Counted from the stretch's first letter, positions 1 through 11,247 are shown. The stretch: 64,000 nucleotides of DNA from Emergomyces orientalis (GCA_002110485.1 MOWL01000046.1:558001-622000), one strand, 5' to 3'. Made by a program: numbers and translations. Notes: a model not told the origin generated them from the sequence alone.

Positions 1-1299
1 ATATTCTTCTGCCACTTCAACATGTTTTTTTCATCATTTCTATTTTCTTTTTTTTTTCTTGCACTTCTCTCATCTTGCCGTGTCCTGTCTTCTTGGCCCC
101 CACCGTAGATGTCAAAAAACCACCACATAGATGTGGTATTTCATATATCATTGATCTTCATTCTTCTTTGAGTAACTCGCCAGCCAACACATTATCATCA
201 GCCATGGTCATGACCTTCTCAATCAATTTCAACGTTGCCCACAATGGCAAGCAAAACCAATCACATTATCATAAATCCTCTTGACCAAACTCGAGCCGAG
301 ACCCTGCATCCCATATCCACCTGCTTTATCAACCCCTTCTCGCGTGCGCACATACATTTCAACTCATCTGTAACCTGTGAATCAAACCTCACTTTCATCT
401 CCTTCGCCACTGTCTCCAACACATAACCTGGATCCTGCGCACTTTCCAACAGCACCATCACCACAATCACAGTGTAAAATTTATGATTGCCTACATCTCA
501 CAAATTCTGTAACATCATATTATGATGCATCTCTGAGTGTGGTTTCTCTAATATCTCCCCCGGGTGGATTCGTTTTTGGACTGGAATCGACTACCTGTAT
601 GATCATAGCTGTTACCTCCCGTAGAATCCGGCCACAGCTTCTTTCATTACATCCCAAAAGAGGAGTGCGAGATGAAGAAGCAAGTGCTCTAGAATTACAC
701 AAATTATTGTTTAGCATGTTATTTGCAGTTTATTTTCTTTGTTTTTATATCTTTGCATGAAGAAATGAGATCTAGGAAAAAGTCTGCTCTGTGAATAATT
801 ATGTCAGGCTTCTGTGTCAGGTGTTAGGTATGTATTAGCTACCTAGAGAAGGAGAGATACTAGTACATATGTATTCACACATTCAGCTGTTATCTACTGT
901 CAGGTCTGTCTTGATGTTCTGTGGGTCTGTTATGAGAATCATGTTTTCACTTAATATATATCTTGCTGTCTCACTTTGCTCTTGATTATCTCTTTAATGA
1001 CTTCATTTACTCATTTAATAATTGCTTCATGTACATTTCATCTCTGACATGATATTATAGCTTTATCAGATAGTTACTATCAAATAAAATATTTCATCTA
1101 TTCACACTTATTTTTAAATTTCTTTTACTTTCTCACTTTCTTCTCTAGACTTCTGATATTGTGTGTAGCTTTTGTATGTTGTTTGAGATGAAGAAGAGTA
1201 ATTCTTCTGTTTCTGTAAAAGTTACATCTTTTCAGGGCTGGGCCGGGCATGGCACTCACTCTATCTTTGTCTGGTGGAGGAAAGTCACTGCTCAAAGCA
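1..1299. other. AT-rich stretch with no recognisable gene
   Basis: I see no protein family, tRNA or terminal repeat here. Short open frames of up to 127 codons on both strands overlap one another and show no domain or coding character. The base composition is like that of the transposon island that follows, so this is probably decayed repeat DNA. Confidence 0.5.
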
Positions 1300-1671
1300 T
1301 CAGACTTTGGGAAGAGATCTCATGTTGTCTAGAAATAAAGTGGGCCCCTTGTGCTTTCTTTGAACCCAAGGCGTTTGCTGAGCAAATCCCGTTTCTGGAT
1401 GAGCTCCTGGATGTGGGGCTGCCGGTTGCCCGACCTCGACTGCTCCGTGGTCAGTTCCTGCGGCCGGCTTTTTTTCATCTGTTTTCCTTAACCGAGCGGT
1501 TAGCAACATGGCTCGGGTGAGGCCTCCAATGTATCCTTGGAGAAATCGATCCTCATTTTCAGGTTTGTCATGCTCTGACTTGACCTCATCGATGCGTTCC
1601 GCCAAGGCCTGCAACGACGATTGGAAAGTATCTGCTCGCCTGCGATTATCATCAACCCTGTGAGCAGTTAA
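1300..1671 (-). pseudogene. Unidentified coding remnant, minus strand
   Basis: A stretch of higher GC content than its surroundings is open on the minus strand. It reads RVDDNRRRADTF at the upstream end, then a polar, charged segment (LAERIDEVKSEHDKPENED) and a short hydrophobic run, and ends in a Pro/His-rich tail. There is no in-frame ATG; the open frame enters at about 1671 from upstream DNA that has stops. It could be an exon piece of a host gene or a retroelement gag remnant. The composition change against flanking AT-rich DNA is what makes it look coding. I do not recognise the family. Confidence 0.25.
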
Positions 1672-2690
1672 TCCGTTTTATTTTATTTTATGGGGAAGAC
1701 CACAGATAGAAGAACAAGAGATTAAATAATCTGTGAAACAATCAGGGATAGACAGCAAAGAGAACAGAAAATGCTCACTGTTGAATACTAGCTTCTTGAA
1801 TCTCTCTGCATAGTCTCTTCACATCAGCAGAATTTCTTCTCAGGCTCATTGCTCAAGCATCATCTGGAGGAAATTCCTTCTTCTGAATCTCGATTTCTGA
1901 GTGATCACAGGGGACAAGGATGGAAGCACTGGATCTTCAACTGACTAGGCATGAACACTTGACTCTAGGATTTTGATCATTTTCAGTATCTGATACTGGG
2001 AGTGAGGATGAGAAGAAAGACAAGACACACAGATCTTTACTATTATTATTGTTGAGTATTGTCATTCTCGTCACCGGAGCTGTGATACCAGATTCAACAG
2101 TCATTCCACACAACTGAATCCTGAAGAAGCAGCTAGATTTGATTTTCTGAATATCATCTCTTGAACAGGGGAGCAAGATCAGAGGCCTTCACTGATAAAC
2201 AAAAGCTGAATAAAGATGAATTGTAGAGAACAAGAAGTAGTACTTGAGAGATGAGAAGAAGCTTCACAAGTGAAAGATTGACAATGGAAGATAACACATT
2301 GTAAAACTTGTCAGAGGCAGATGGAATGAGATAATAGTTTGCATATACTATCTATCAAGACAAGAGTCAGAGTACAGGAGGAAAAAGAAAAATAATGCTG
2401 ATATATTGTTTTCTAGTCATATACAATGATTTACACATCTAAAGTATGATGATAATCAGGAAATTAACTTTTCAATCAGATTGGTTCAGACATCCAACAA
2501 TTTCACTAACATAATCCACAAGTAAGCAAGACACATAACTAAGCAAGACACTTTTCAGCCGCTGTACAATGAGAATTGCATTCAAAGCTTCAATGATGAA
2601 GAAAAACTAATTAATTATATTAAGAATTATTTATAAATCTCTTCTCACATACACAGGCAGTATGTTCAATAATTCCACATACACTATACT
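1672..2690. other. AT-rich transposon-derived flank, no intact gene
   Basis: No gene is supported. The segment separates the coding remnant from the tandem repeat array. Near its right end lies a fragment similar to the 5' flank of the pogo-type transposase found further right (described separately). The remainder has stops in all frames apart from one 79-codon minus-strand frame at 1937-2176 of no recognisable family. Confidence 0.45.
2509..2580 (+). repeat. Fragment resembling the 5' flank of the pogo-type element
   Basis: About 70 bp here matches, in opposite orientation, the region 22,515-22,590 just upstream of the transposase start codon. Both contain CACAAGTAAGCAAGACACA followed by AACTAAG, then AGACACTTTTCAGC and GAGAATTGCATT; differences are few and mostly transitions. 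Sequence on both sides diverges, so only a fragment of a second family member remains. No transposase coding sequence follows it. Confidence 0.55.
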
Positions 2691-3344
2691 GTGATTGCTA
2701 CGTGCGATAGAACATATATGTCAAAATAGTAGTAAAAGAATGTCTGATTCTTCATCTTTCACTGCTAATCAGTGAAAGAATATAAATAACTAAATACAGG
2801 CATCTTCCGCATGCGGAAGGAATGATAAATGATATAGTAGATAGACATGTATGCTCTGCGGAAGGTAAGGGTAATGCTATAGCTAGGTAGGTACGTACGA
2901 AGCTATAGTGATAAGATTATATAGGTGAATATATAATATAGCGAACGTACTAGGGAGCATGGGTGTTGCCCATGATAGTCCCCCTCGTGGAAAAGGATGG
3001 GTGTCAGAAGAAGATTCAGAAGAACTCAAGAAAATGTGAGCACTAGACTTAAATAGAAATGATGTCCACTGGTGAATTCAACTTGGCAGCATTAGCAAGT
3101 GAGATGATCATGGTAGAATGCAAGTAACTTGAATAAGAAAATGCTGTCTATCACTAGCAGCAGTGATCAGCATCATCAATCTGCTCATTTACAAGAAGGT
3201 GAAGAAACCATCAATAACATAAATAGAGAGAGAAAAGATATGATGAAGATTATCATTACTCTCAAATACAAGCTCATTATCTCATTTTGAAAGCTGAAGA
3301 AGACATGGTCAGCAACAGATATTCATTTCAATAACAACAATGAT

Positions 3345-3683
3345 ATGTACAGGGCGGACAAGGAGGCGGGCGGATTCAACTTGACAGCATTAGCAAGTGA
3401 GGTGGTCGCGGTAGCAGACAATGATGACAACAAGATAGAGCAAGTGAATGGACCCAGCAGTGGGCATAGCCGCGCTGTTGGAGAGAAGGTGGTGATGAGC
3501 CATAGCATGCCATGCCTCAGACACCTGGGAGTACATGCGAGCTCCCACATCCACTCCACTGGCAGACTCTTCTACCCTTGTAGAGGGGAGCGGCTGGCAG
3601 GAATCACTTCTTGTTGTTTGCCTGTCTTGCTTCATACTTTGTTGGACAGAGCAGTTAGACAAGCAAGAGGTGTGGAAGAATAG
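3345..3683 (+). CDS. 112-codon ORF in repeat unit A, function unknown
   Basis: Starts MYRADKEAGGFN and ends ARGVEE. The frame is open at the same place in units B and C with the same length. No signal peptide, membrane segment or family is recognised. The copies differ by many amino-acid-changing transitions, which argues against purifying selection. The reverse strand is also open over most of the interval. The conserved length may simply reflect recent duplication of the unit; I do not claim a product. Confidence 0.2.
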   Translation: MYRADKEAGGFNLTALASEVVAVADNDDNKIEQVNGPSSGHSRAVGEKVVMSHSMPCLRHLGVHASSHIHSTGRLFYPCRGERLAGITSCCLPVLLHTLLDRAVRQARGVEE

Positions 3684-4071
3684 CCAGCCAGATCAATCAT
3701 CAGACAGCTAGAAGCTTGACTTCTTACAATCCAGATCAATCATCAGGTGGTATATAATTGAGGGCAGAGCGGAGGCTACTATAGCAGATCAATCATCATG
3801 TATAGCAGGGGGATTAGGGGTTAGGAATTGGAAGACAAGAGATAGAAAAGAAAGCTGATCAGATCAATCATCAGTATGACTGAACTTCAGTGTCTGCAGC
3901 TCAGATCAATCATCAGCTCTGCAGACACTCAAAGATGAATTACTGACCAGATCAATCATCAGTACAGCAGGGGGTTTTTGAATACTCACACGCCCGGACC
4001 AATCACCAGGGTGTAGGCAGTCGAAAGTGGAGTGGAAGCTACTATAGCAGATCAATCATCATGTATAGTAG
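3681..4071. repeat. Array of stem-loops with a shared AGATCAATCATCAG loop, unit A
   Basis: Eight copies of AGATCAATCATCA(G) or close variants lie at 3690, 3733, 3786, 3861, 3903, 3949, 3996 (variant GGACCAATCACCAG) and 4049. Several are framed by inverted repeats whose sequence differs from one hairpin to the next. The stem AGTGTCTGCAG (3889-3899) pairs with CTGCAGACACT (3919-3929), 11 bp perfect. CTACTATA (4039-4046) pairs with TATAGTAG (4064-4071), 8 bp perfect, and the same pair occurs with one mismatch at 3776-3783/3801-3808. The copy at 3996 sits between ACACgCCC and GGGTGT. The loop sequence is constant and the stems vary, as in an array of protein-binding hairpins. The first, second and fourth copies have only weak stems. 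Confidence 0.75.
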
Positions 4072-4780
4072 AAGAATTTGTAGAGGACCTTGAGATTCAG
4101 CAAGACATGCTATCAAATTGCTACATATAATTGCTATGTGTGATAGAACATATACATTAAAATAGTAGTAAAAGAATGTCTGATTCTTCATCTTTCACTG
4201 CTAATCAGTGAAAGAATATAAATAACTAAATACAGGCATCTTCCGCATGCGGAAGGAATGATAAATGATATAGTAGATAGGCATGTATGCTCTGCGGAAG
4301 GTAAGGGTAATGCTATAGCTAGATAGGTATGTACGAAGCTATAGCGATAAGATTATATAGGCGAATATATAATATAGTGAATGTACTAGGGAGTGTGAGT
4401 GTTACTCATGATAGTCCCCCTTGCAGAAAAGAATGAGTGTTGAAAGAAGATTCAGAAGAATTCAAGAAAATGTGAGCACTAGACTTAAATAGAAATGATG
4501 TTCACTGGTGAATTTGACTTGACAGTATTAGCAAGTGAGATGGTCGCGGTAGAATGCAAGTAACTTGAATAAGAAAACACTGTCTGTCACTAGTGACAGT
4601 GATCAGTGTCATCAATCTGCTCATTTACAAGAAGATGAAGAAACCATCAATAACATGAATAGAGAGAGAAAAGATATGATGAAGATTATCATTATTCTTA
4701 AATACAAGCTCATTACTCTGTTTTGAAAGCTGAAGAAGATGTGATCAGCAACAGATGTTTATTTTGATGATGACAATGAT

Positions 4781-5119
4781 ATGTACAGGGCGGACAAGGA
4801 GGCGGGCAGATTCAACTTGGCAGCATTAGTGAGTGAGGTGGTCGCGGTAGCAGACAACAATGATGACAAGGTAGAGCAAGTGAATGAACTCAGTGGTGAG
4901 CATAGCCACATCATTGAGAAGAAGATAGTGATGAGTCATAGCATGTCACATCTCAGACATCTGAGAGTATGTGCAAGCTCTCATGTTCACTCCACTGACA
5001 GACTCTTCTACTCTTGTAGAGAGAGGTGGCTGGCGGGAACTGCTTCTTGTCATTTATCTGTCTTGCTTCATACTTTGTTGGACAGAGCAGTTAGACAAGC
5101 AAGAGACATGGAAGAATAG
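4781..5119 (+). CDS. 112-codon ORF in repeat unit B, function unknown
   Basis: Same length and position as the ORF in unit A, starting MYRADKEAGRFN and ending ARDMEE. Many amino-acid replacements relative to unit A come from single transitions, including changes at charged and cysteine positions, so there is no sign of constraint on the protein. No family is recognised. Confidence 0.18.
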   Translation: MYRADKEAGRFNLAALVSEVVAVADNNDDKVEQVNELSGEHSHIIEKKIVMSHSMSHLRHLRVCASSHVHSTDRLFYSCRERWLAGTASCHLSVLLHTLLDRAVRQARDMEE

Positions 5120-5507
5120 CCAGCCAGATCAATCATCAGACAGCTAGAAGCTTGACTTCTTACAACCCAGATCAATCACCAGGTGATATATAATCAAGGG
5201 CGGAGCGGAGGCTACTATAGTGAATCAATCATCATGTATAGCAGGGAGATTAGAGGTTAGGAATCAGAAGACAAGAGATAGAAAAGAAAGCTGACCAGAT
5301 CAATCATCAGTATGACTGAACTTCAGTATCTGCAGCCTGGACTAATCACCAGCTCTGCAGATGCTTGAAGATGAATTGCTGACTAGATCAATCATCAGTA
5401 CAGCAGAGGGTTTTCAAATACTCACACACCTGGACCAATCACCAGGGTGTAGGCAGTCGAAAGCGGAGTGGAAGCTACTATAGCAGATCAATCATCATGT
5501 ATAGTAG
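5119..5507. repeat. Stem-loop array, unit B
   Basis: Same arrangement as in unit A. The perfect CTACTATA/TATAGTAG hairpin is at 5475-5482 and 5500-5507. The stem around the fifth loop reads AGTATCTGCAG on one side and CTGCAGATGCT on the other, so an A-to-G change relative to full pairing is tolerated as G-T. Here the loop is the variant TGGACTAATCACCAG. The seventh hairpin reads ACACCTGG and CCAGGGTGT around ACCAATCA, a better stem than in unit A. Confidence 0.7.
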
Positions 5508-5963
5508 GAGAATTTGTAGAGAACCTTGGAATTCAGCAAGACATGCTATCAAATTGCTACATGTGATTGCTATGTGCGATAGAACATATACATTAAAATA
5601 GTAGTAAAAGAATGTCTGATTCTTCATCTTTCACTGCTAATCAGTGAAAGAATATAAATAACTAAATACAGACATCTTCTGCATGCAGAAGGAATGATAA
5701 ATGATATAGTAGGTAGGCACGTATGCTCTGCGGAAGGTAAGGGTAATGCTATAGCTAGGTAGGTACATACGAAGCTATAGTGATAAGATTATATAGGTGA
5801 ATATATAATATAGTGAATGTACTAGAGAGCATGAGTGTTGCCCATGATAGTTTCCCTTGCAGAAAAGAATGAGTGTCAGAAGAAGGTTCAGAAGAACTCA
5901 AGAAAATGTGAGCACTAGACTTAAATAGAAATGATATCTGCTGAGTGAATTCAACTTGGCAGT

Positions 5964-5968
5964 ATTAG
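5964..5968. repeat. Target site duplication of copia element, left copy (ATTAG)
   Basis: ATTAG precedes the left LTR and recurs at 11,688-11,692 right after the other LTR. Units A and B have a single ATTAG (or the same site) here, which gives the empty-site sequence. Five base pairs is the usual duplication for Ty1/copia integrases. Confidence 0.9.
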
Positions 5969-6390
5969 TATGAAACGGAGGATAAGACGGAGAGTGGAGC
6001 TAGCATAATATGCACATATATAGGGAGGAATTAATATATTGAGATATATGGTATTGTGGTCTGTGTGCTCTGAGCTCTGCTCTAGCTAAATATCTATGGG
6101 TTTTCCATGGCTATTTATACCCGTGAATCCATTTTAGGCTGCCCAACAACTATCCATCAATAATATGAGTGATTTACATGCTATATTGATTGTATTGTGA
6201 TATTCTCAGCTGAATACCTCTGACTTTGTAGAAAAATCAATGTAATGGTGAATATATTAAAGATCAGCGAAGATGAGAGTGTATTTGGTGGAGATTCCAT
6301 CGGAGTTCACCGTGTGACAATTAGTGTGGCAATTGAACATGTGTGTATGTCTTAGCCAATGAATGTGTGATGATAATCTCATGTTTCACA
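5969..6390 (-). repeat. Copia LTR, left copy (3' LTR of the element)
   Basis: 422 bp, starting TATGAAAC and ending GTTTCACA on the plus strand. The ends are imperfect inverted repeats; TGTGAAAC would make them perfect, so one G-to-A change is likely in the left terminus. It contains a CA/TG-poor promoter-like AT-rich body shared with 11,266-11,687. Confidence 0.92.
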
Positions 6391-6402
6391 TACCCCCTCA
6401 CC
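6391..6402 (-). promoter_or_regulatory. Polypurine tract of the copia element
   Basis: On the minus strand GGTGAGGGGGTA lies immediately next to the 3' LTR. This is the position and composition expected for the plus-strand DNA primer of an LTR retrotransposon. Confidence 0.75.
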
Positions 6403-6488
6403 GAATATGCCCGCAGCAGTAGCAGTAGTAGTAATATGAAATATATATATAGGAAAAGGCGTGTTTTAATGAGTGTGTAGGCGTTGTT

Positions 6489-9400
6489 TTATTCAATTTG
6501 GGAGCCTATATCAGTTAATCCGAGCATTCGTATGAATTCGGCGTGTTTTTGGCCTCCGAGTGCCTTGGTCATTCCATCAGCGATCATGGCTTTTGTGTCA
6601 ACCCATTGACTAGCTAGGCGTCCGGTGGCTATTTGTTCACGGAGCCAGTGATTATGCACATCAATATGGCGTAGTTTAGTGGTTAGCATTGGTGCGGCGG
6701 CTGTTAGGAGTCGAATGGTTTGGCGATTGTCATTATGGATAACTAGATGGCACTGAGTATCCAGTCCAAGTTGATTAAACACTCGATCCCACCATATGGC
6801 CTCCTTCGCTGCATAAGATAGGGCAAGAAGCTCAGATTCAGTGGAAGAAGTGGTTACAGTCTTTTGCTTAGATGACTTCCAATCTATTAATCCTCCAAAG
6901 AGTGAGAACATCATTCCTTGTGTGCTTCAGCGGGTGTTCGGGTCGTCTGCATAGGCCGCATCGGCATGTATGATGAAATCCGGGGTAGTAGAGCCGGGTT
7001 TTGGGGCACTGTACTCAATCGCTAGATGCCTGGTTTGATTAGCAAAAGCAATCACCCGATCTGCCATATCTGAATGTTTTGGGCCTGGATTCGTCATGAA
7101 CCCAGCGAGGGCGCTCGCCGCGAATGCGAGATCTGGCCTCGTTCCAACAGCAGGGTAGATTAGTGATCCAATGCGGCATTGATATGCATGGATTTCCTGC
7201 GGGGAAGCTTCACCATCGTATGAGGATTGGTGTGTAGAGAATTCATCCTTTGATAAAGGCATTCGATACCGTGTTCGACGCTCTAGGTTGAATTTTGCGG
7301 CTATTTTAGCCATATAGCTGTCCTGACATAACCAGAGCTTTTTCTCATTGCGGTCCTGTAAGATACGAATTCCTAGGAACCAGTTCAAATCTCCCATATC
7401 CCTTAGGTCGTATGTCATGGTTAGTGATTGCTTAAATCGGTTAAATGCCTCGTGGTGATCTCTATGGTATAGAATCACTATATCATTCACATAGAAGAAT
7501 AACATGAGGTTCTCACTAGTATAGAGGCATGGCTCTTCACTAATGGGGCGTAGTCCAAGCTTCTTAAGTTGAGATCCGAGTTCATTATTCCATAACAGAG
7601 GGGATTCAGGCAGCCCGTATAGAGCTCTTTTTAATAGAAGATAGCGACCGGGGCGGCCGTATCCCTGAGCTGGCACAATATAGATTTGTTTATCAATTCG
7701 TGCGTTTAGAAAGGCGTTAATGGCATCAAATTGATGAGCTTCAAAATCGAAGGCTGCTGTCATGGTCATTAGAACGCGAAAGATTTTCATTGCTAAAGTG
7801 CAGGAGTAGGTCTCTGTTGCTTCATTACTGGCGAGGTCCCCTCATACAACAAGCCGTGCCTTGAATTTAGCTAGATAGCCGTCCGTGTCGAATTTGTAGG
7901 TGTATACCCACATCAATGGCAGAGCGCGGACTTCTGGTTCAGAAGGTATTTCCACCTCTTGCCAGCATTGGCGCTGTTCTAGAGCCTTATATTCGATGTC
8001 AGCGGCCGCACGCCATTCTCTGGCAAAAGGGTGTTTTGTAGCCGCGGCCCAGCCGCGTGGCGGCGGGGGCAGCGTATCCCTATGGATTTTCGGCAGGTTA
8101 GGGGGGTTCAATGGCGTGGGCTCGGCCCGTGTGCCACCCATGAACGCTGCATGAAATGCAGTATATATTAAAGATTCCATGCTTGTTGTATAAGCTGAAG
8201 ATCGTTCTGTATTGGGTTTTCTCACTTGCTTTCCTTGCACTATATTAGAAGGAGAGACATTGCTTATTATCTCTCTACTAGGAGCTCTAATCGTTGTGTC
8301 ATGTAATGACTCCATTAACTGATTAGATGGTTCGTCTATGGCAGGTATTCCGCTCGTTGGGGGGCTCATGGATGGAGGTTCCATGGCTTGTGGTGCGTGT
8401 GCGGGCTCGCCTTCCGGAAAGCTGCCCGGCGTGTAGTGTGGTAGGTGTGAATCGGCATGCCGTGGCATGCTAGCCTCGGTATGCCGTGGAGGTGTTGGTT
8501 CGGGCGTGAGAGGTCCATTATGCATTGATTTTGAGGTGGCTTGTTCCGCCATGGAGGTTCCATGTTTGCCGAGATCTGCTGTTCTCAGCATCAGCCTGAT
8601 TAATGATAATTGAACATCCTCCTCCTCTTCATTCATACCTTTGATTGATCTGAGTGGTGTAGAAATGGTTCTGGGAATCAGTAGTTCAAGTACATCCTTC
8701 TCAGGCAAGTTCTGAGGGTCAAAGAATGTATCTTCATCAAAAAGAACATCTTGAGATTCTGTAATCTCCTGAGATTGTGGAAGCCAGATTTGGAAAATGT
8801 TAGTGGAAGTATATCCAATTAGAAATCCAATTTTTGCTCTGGCAGTTAGCTTCATCGTTCTAGGGATCTTTTTATTCAATATGTATGCCTTGCACCCGTA
8901 TGCTCGCAGATGAGCTAGTTCCATGCCTTTGTTGATGTCTGTATCCTTCTTCGTGTATTCATAGAGGACTTGATTCGGCGATTTCCATCCTAATGCTCTA
9001 GTGGGCGTTCTATTTAGTAAGTAGGCGGCGGCCTCTGTTGTTTCAGGCCATAGATTATGTGGGAATCTTGCAGATATGCGTAGTGCCCGAGCGGTTCTTG
9101 TAATCATACCCCCTGAGCGTTCTGCGGCTCCATTCTGCTCGGGTGTATAGGGTGCCGAACGCTCTAGAAGAATGCCTTCCTCTTTTACCCACTGCATGAA
9201 CGGCGAGGATAATGCCTTTTCACCGTCAGTATGAATCCTTAGAACGTTGAGATTTAGTTGCTTTTTGATTATTAGTGCTGTGCTGCGTATGAAATCGAAT
9301 GCATCGGATTTCTGTTTTAAACACCCTACTCTATGTAGATGTGTGTACGGATCGTATAGATGAGCAATATATCGAAGGCCATTGTATGCCTCTTCCACAT

Positions 9401-11123
9401 GAATAATATCGAAGTGTAGAGCTTCAAATGGGCGGCTTCTGCGAGCCATAGGCCTCTGAGAGATGATATTGTGCATCTTCGCTAATGCACATGTTTCACA
9501 TTCTGATGTTTTCGGCCCGTTGATCTCGGAGCCCGCGATTTCGGCGGGTATGTGTGTGAGGGCCTCCGGCCCGGCGTGTGCCAGGCGCCTATGCCATAGG
9601 GCTGCCGTGGCGTTGGTGGGTGGCCGCGGTAATGCCGATCGTACGGCGAAAGCGGTATTATTCTCAGGTAGAGGTTTATACTCCAGAACGTATTTCTCAT
9701 GAACATAGGTTAAGTTGAATTGCGCAACCCCATCTTGATCAATTATAGTGTGATTTAGTTCATCAATTCCCAATCCCTTCTTCTTGAAGAAAGGGGATGC
9801 CGCGAGATTTGTGTGAAAACCAGGAACATATGCCACATTTAGTAGAAGCATTTGTCTTACTCTCTTTGGTGATTGTACAGCTAACCACACCTGCCCTGTG
9901 CCTTGAATGGCTATCTTCGAATCTCCTGCATATAGGTAGGATCCTTCGCAAGGTTCGAAGTTCTCAAAGCGGCTGCAGTCATTGCATACATGCTTATTGG
10001 CTCCTGTATTGTATATAAAGCTATCTCGCAGAGGGTATTGGTATCCGCTGGCATGTTCAGCCGTGAAGGTGGTTGTAACCAAAGCTGTATATTCATCAGT
10101 TTCTTCATTCTTTGGCAGAGAGTGTATAGTGATCACTGCCAGAGTCTTCTTCTCTCTGACAAAGGCATTGTCAACAGATTTCTTCATTTGCTCATTTTTT
10201 AGAGCCTTTTTAATCTTATTCTCTATTTCTTTTCAAGGAGTCCACCCGGACGAGCGTTCTTCAGCATTCATGATCCAGCATTTGACATAGAGATGTGGTC
10301 CTCCACACACACATTTATTTCATTGATTTTCTCTTGATTTCTTAGTGAATTCCTTGCTAGGAGTTTCCACTGTTTCCTTCATGGATTGGTCTTGATATGT
10401 AGCAAATACTGCATTGTTTTTAGAGTATTCAGGCTCGTCTTCTGTGATGTGTGTCCGACAGTGTGATCTGAAGTGATTGATCATTTTTTGTACACTTAAT
10501 GACTTGTCACTGTTCTCTAGGGCGTTCTCCAGTTCCTGGCGACGGAAGTCCGAGAATTCGGGGTGTATGGCTTGCACTGCATTAAGGAATCTATATAGAT
10601 TGCCTGGTTCGCTGGTGAATCCATCAACATCATATTTGAGGACTAATCAGTGGCAGTCCTCCCATTCTAGCAGCCATTCATTGGCTGCTCGCTTTCGCAC
10701 CTCTGATGGCTTGGAAAGCTTTAAAAAGAGATTAGTGAGTTCAACCTCTCTTTGGCATTTTGTCGGAGCAATGAAGCTCTTTAATTTCTTCAATATTTGG
10801 TGTGAATCTAGTGTTTTTTTCAGGGCTCTTCGTAGCTTCGGGTCTATGGTTGTTGATATATGATTGTAGAGTTCCTTGACGCCTTTCATATAGATCTTAT
10901 ATGTCTCCGTACGCTGTTTGTATAAGTAGAAGTGCATATGCATCATCTCCGAGCGTATTTCTTCTGTATCTGGTTCATAAGGTTCTGGCTTCATAGGAGG
11001 GGCTATGTGTTTGGCGTCTAAATCTGTATATTTGTGGAAGTTTAGAGTCATTGCTTTCATTTGAACTTCTTCATATCAATTATTTCAGTCTTTGCTAGTT
11101 CTGAGAATGATCTCATTAGCCAT
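6489..11123 (-). pseudogene. Copia gag-pol polyprotein, inactivated by seven TGA codons
   Basis: One 1,545-codon frame from ATG at 11,123 to TAA at 6489 with no frameshift. In-frame TGA lies at 11,087, 11,078, 10,649, 10,322, 10,235, 7844 and 6929 (first base, minus strand). Domains in order: UBN2-type gag (11,123 to about 10,330); knuckle CVCGGPHLYVKC (near 10,311); protease with YNTGANKHVC, where the family has DTG or DSG; integrase with H-H-C-C, then HFDII, HTDGE and NGAAERSGG as the DDE triad; RT with FDAINAFLN and YVND in place of YVDD (about 7487); RNase H with STESE and IHNDNR. Two stops fall where the family has arginine (ARLVV*GDL and NTR*STQG). Both catalytic Asp-to-Asn changes are explained by G-to-A. 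The protein would have been a typical fungal copia polyprotein in length. Confidence 0.93.
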
Positions 11124-11247
11124 CACAGCCATCTTTTCAATTTTTTCAGTGTGTTGAATGGTCTAATATAGAGTGTATGCGAATGGGGAGGGTTCGTATA
11201 GAATGCAGCGATATTATATGCAGTAATCAATGTTTTAGAGCAGTAGT

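Larger units (their letters stand above)
2691..4126. repeat. Tandem repeat unit A (about 1.436 kb)
   Basis: First of three full head-to-tail copies plus a partial one. All are anchored by a GATAGAACATA segment followed by the perfect hairpin CTTTCACTG-CTAAT-CAGTGAAAG (2756-2778 here). The unit holds, in order: that hairpin; a 16-bp perfect palindrome CTTCCGCATGCGGAAG (2804-2819); an 8-bp inverted repeat CTATAGCT/AGCTATAG (2877-2884, 2901-2908); the hairpin CATGGG-TGTTG-CCCATG (2958-2974); a 112-codon open frame (3345-3683); and an array of stem-loops sharing one loop sequence (3681-4071). Copies differ mostly by C/T and G/A transitions. No terminal repeats or target duplication mark the unit as a simple transposon. 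It may be a satellite or part of a non-autonomous element. Confidence 0.85.
4127..5562. repeat. Tandem repeat unit B (about 1.436 kb)
   Basis: Second copy, directly adjoining unit A with the same order of parts. The hairpin CTTTCACTG-CTAAT-CAGTGAAAG is unchanged, as is the CTTCCGCATGCGGAAG palindrome. The hairpin corresponding to CATGGG-TGTTG-CCCATG has changed on both arms (TGAGT with ACTCA), keeping pairing. Compared with unit A it carries many transitions and few insertions or deletions. Confidence 0.85.

Noticed and set aside
3690..4061. Hammerhead ribozymes or box C/D RNAs, because the minus strand of the loop reads CTGATGATTGATCT (contains CUGAUGA and UGAUGA)
   Set aside because: The required partners are not found: no GAAA plus cleavage-site stem at the right distance for a hammerhead, and no box D with matched terminal stem. 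The resemblance is limited to seven bases.
3681..4071. CRISPR-like array
   Set aside because: The repeated 13-14 mer is irregularly spaced, sits inside inverted repeats, and the DNA is nuclear fungal with no cas genes.
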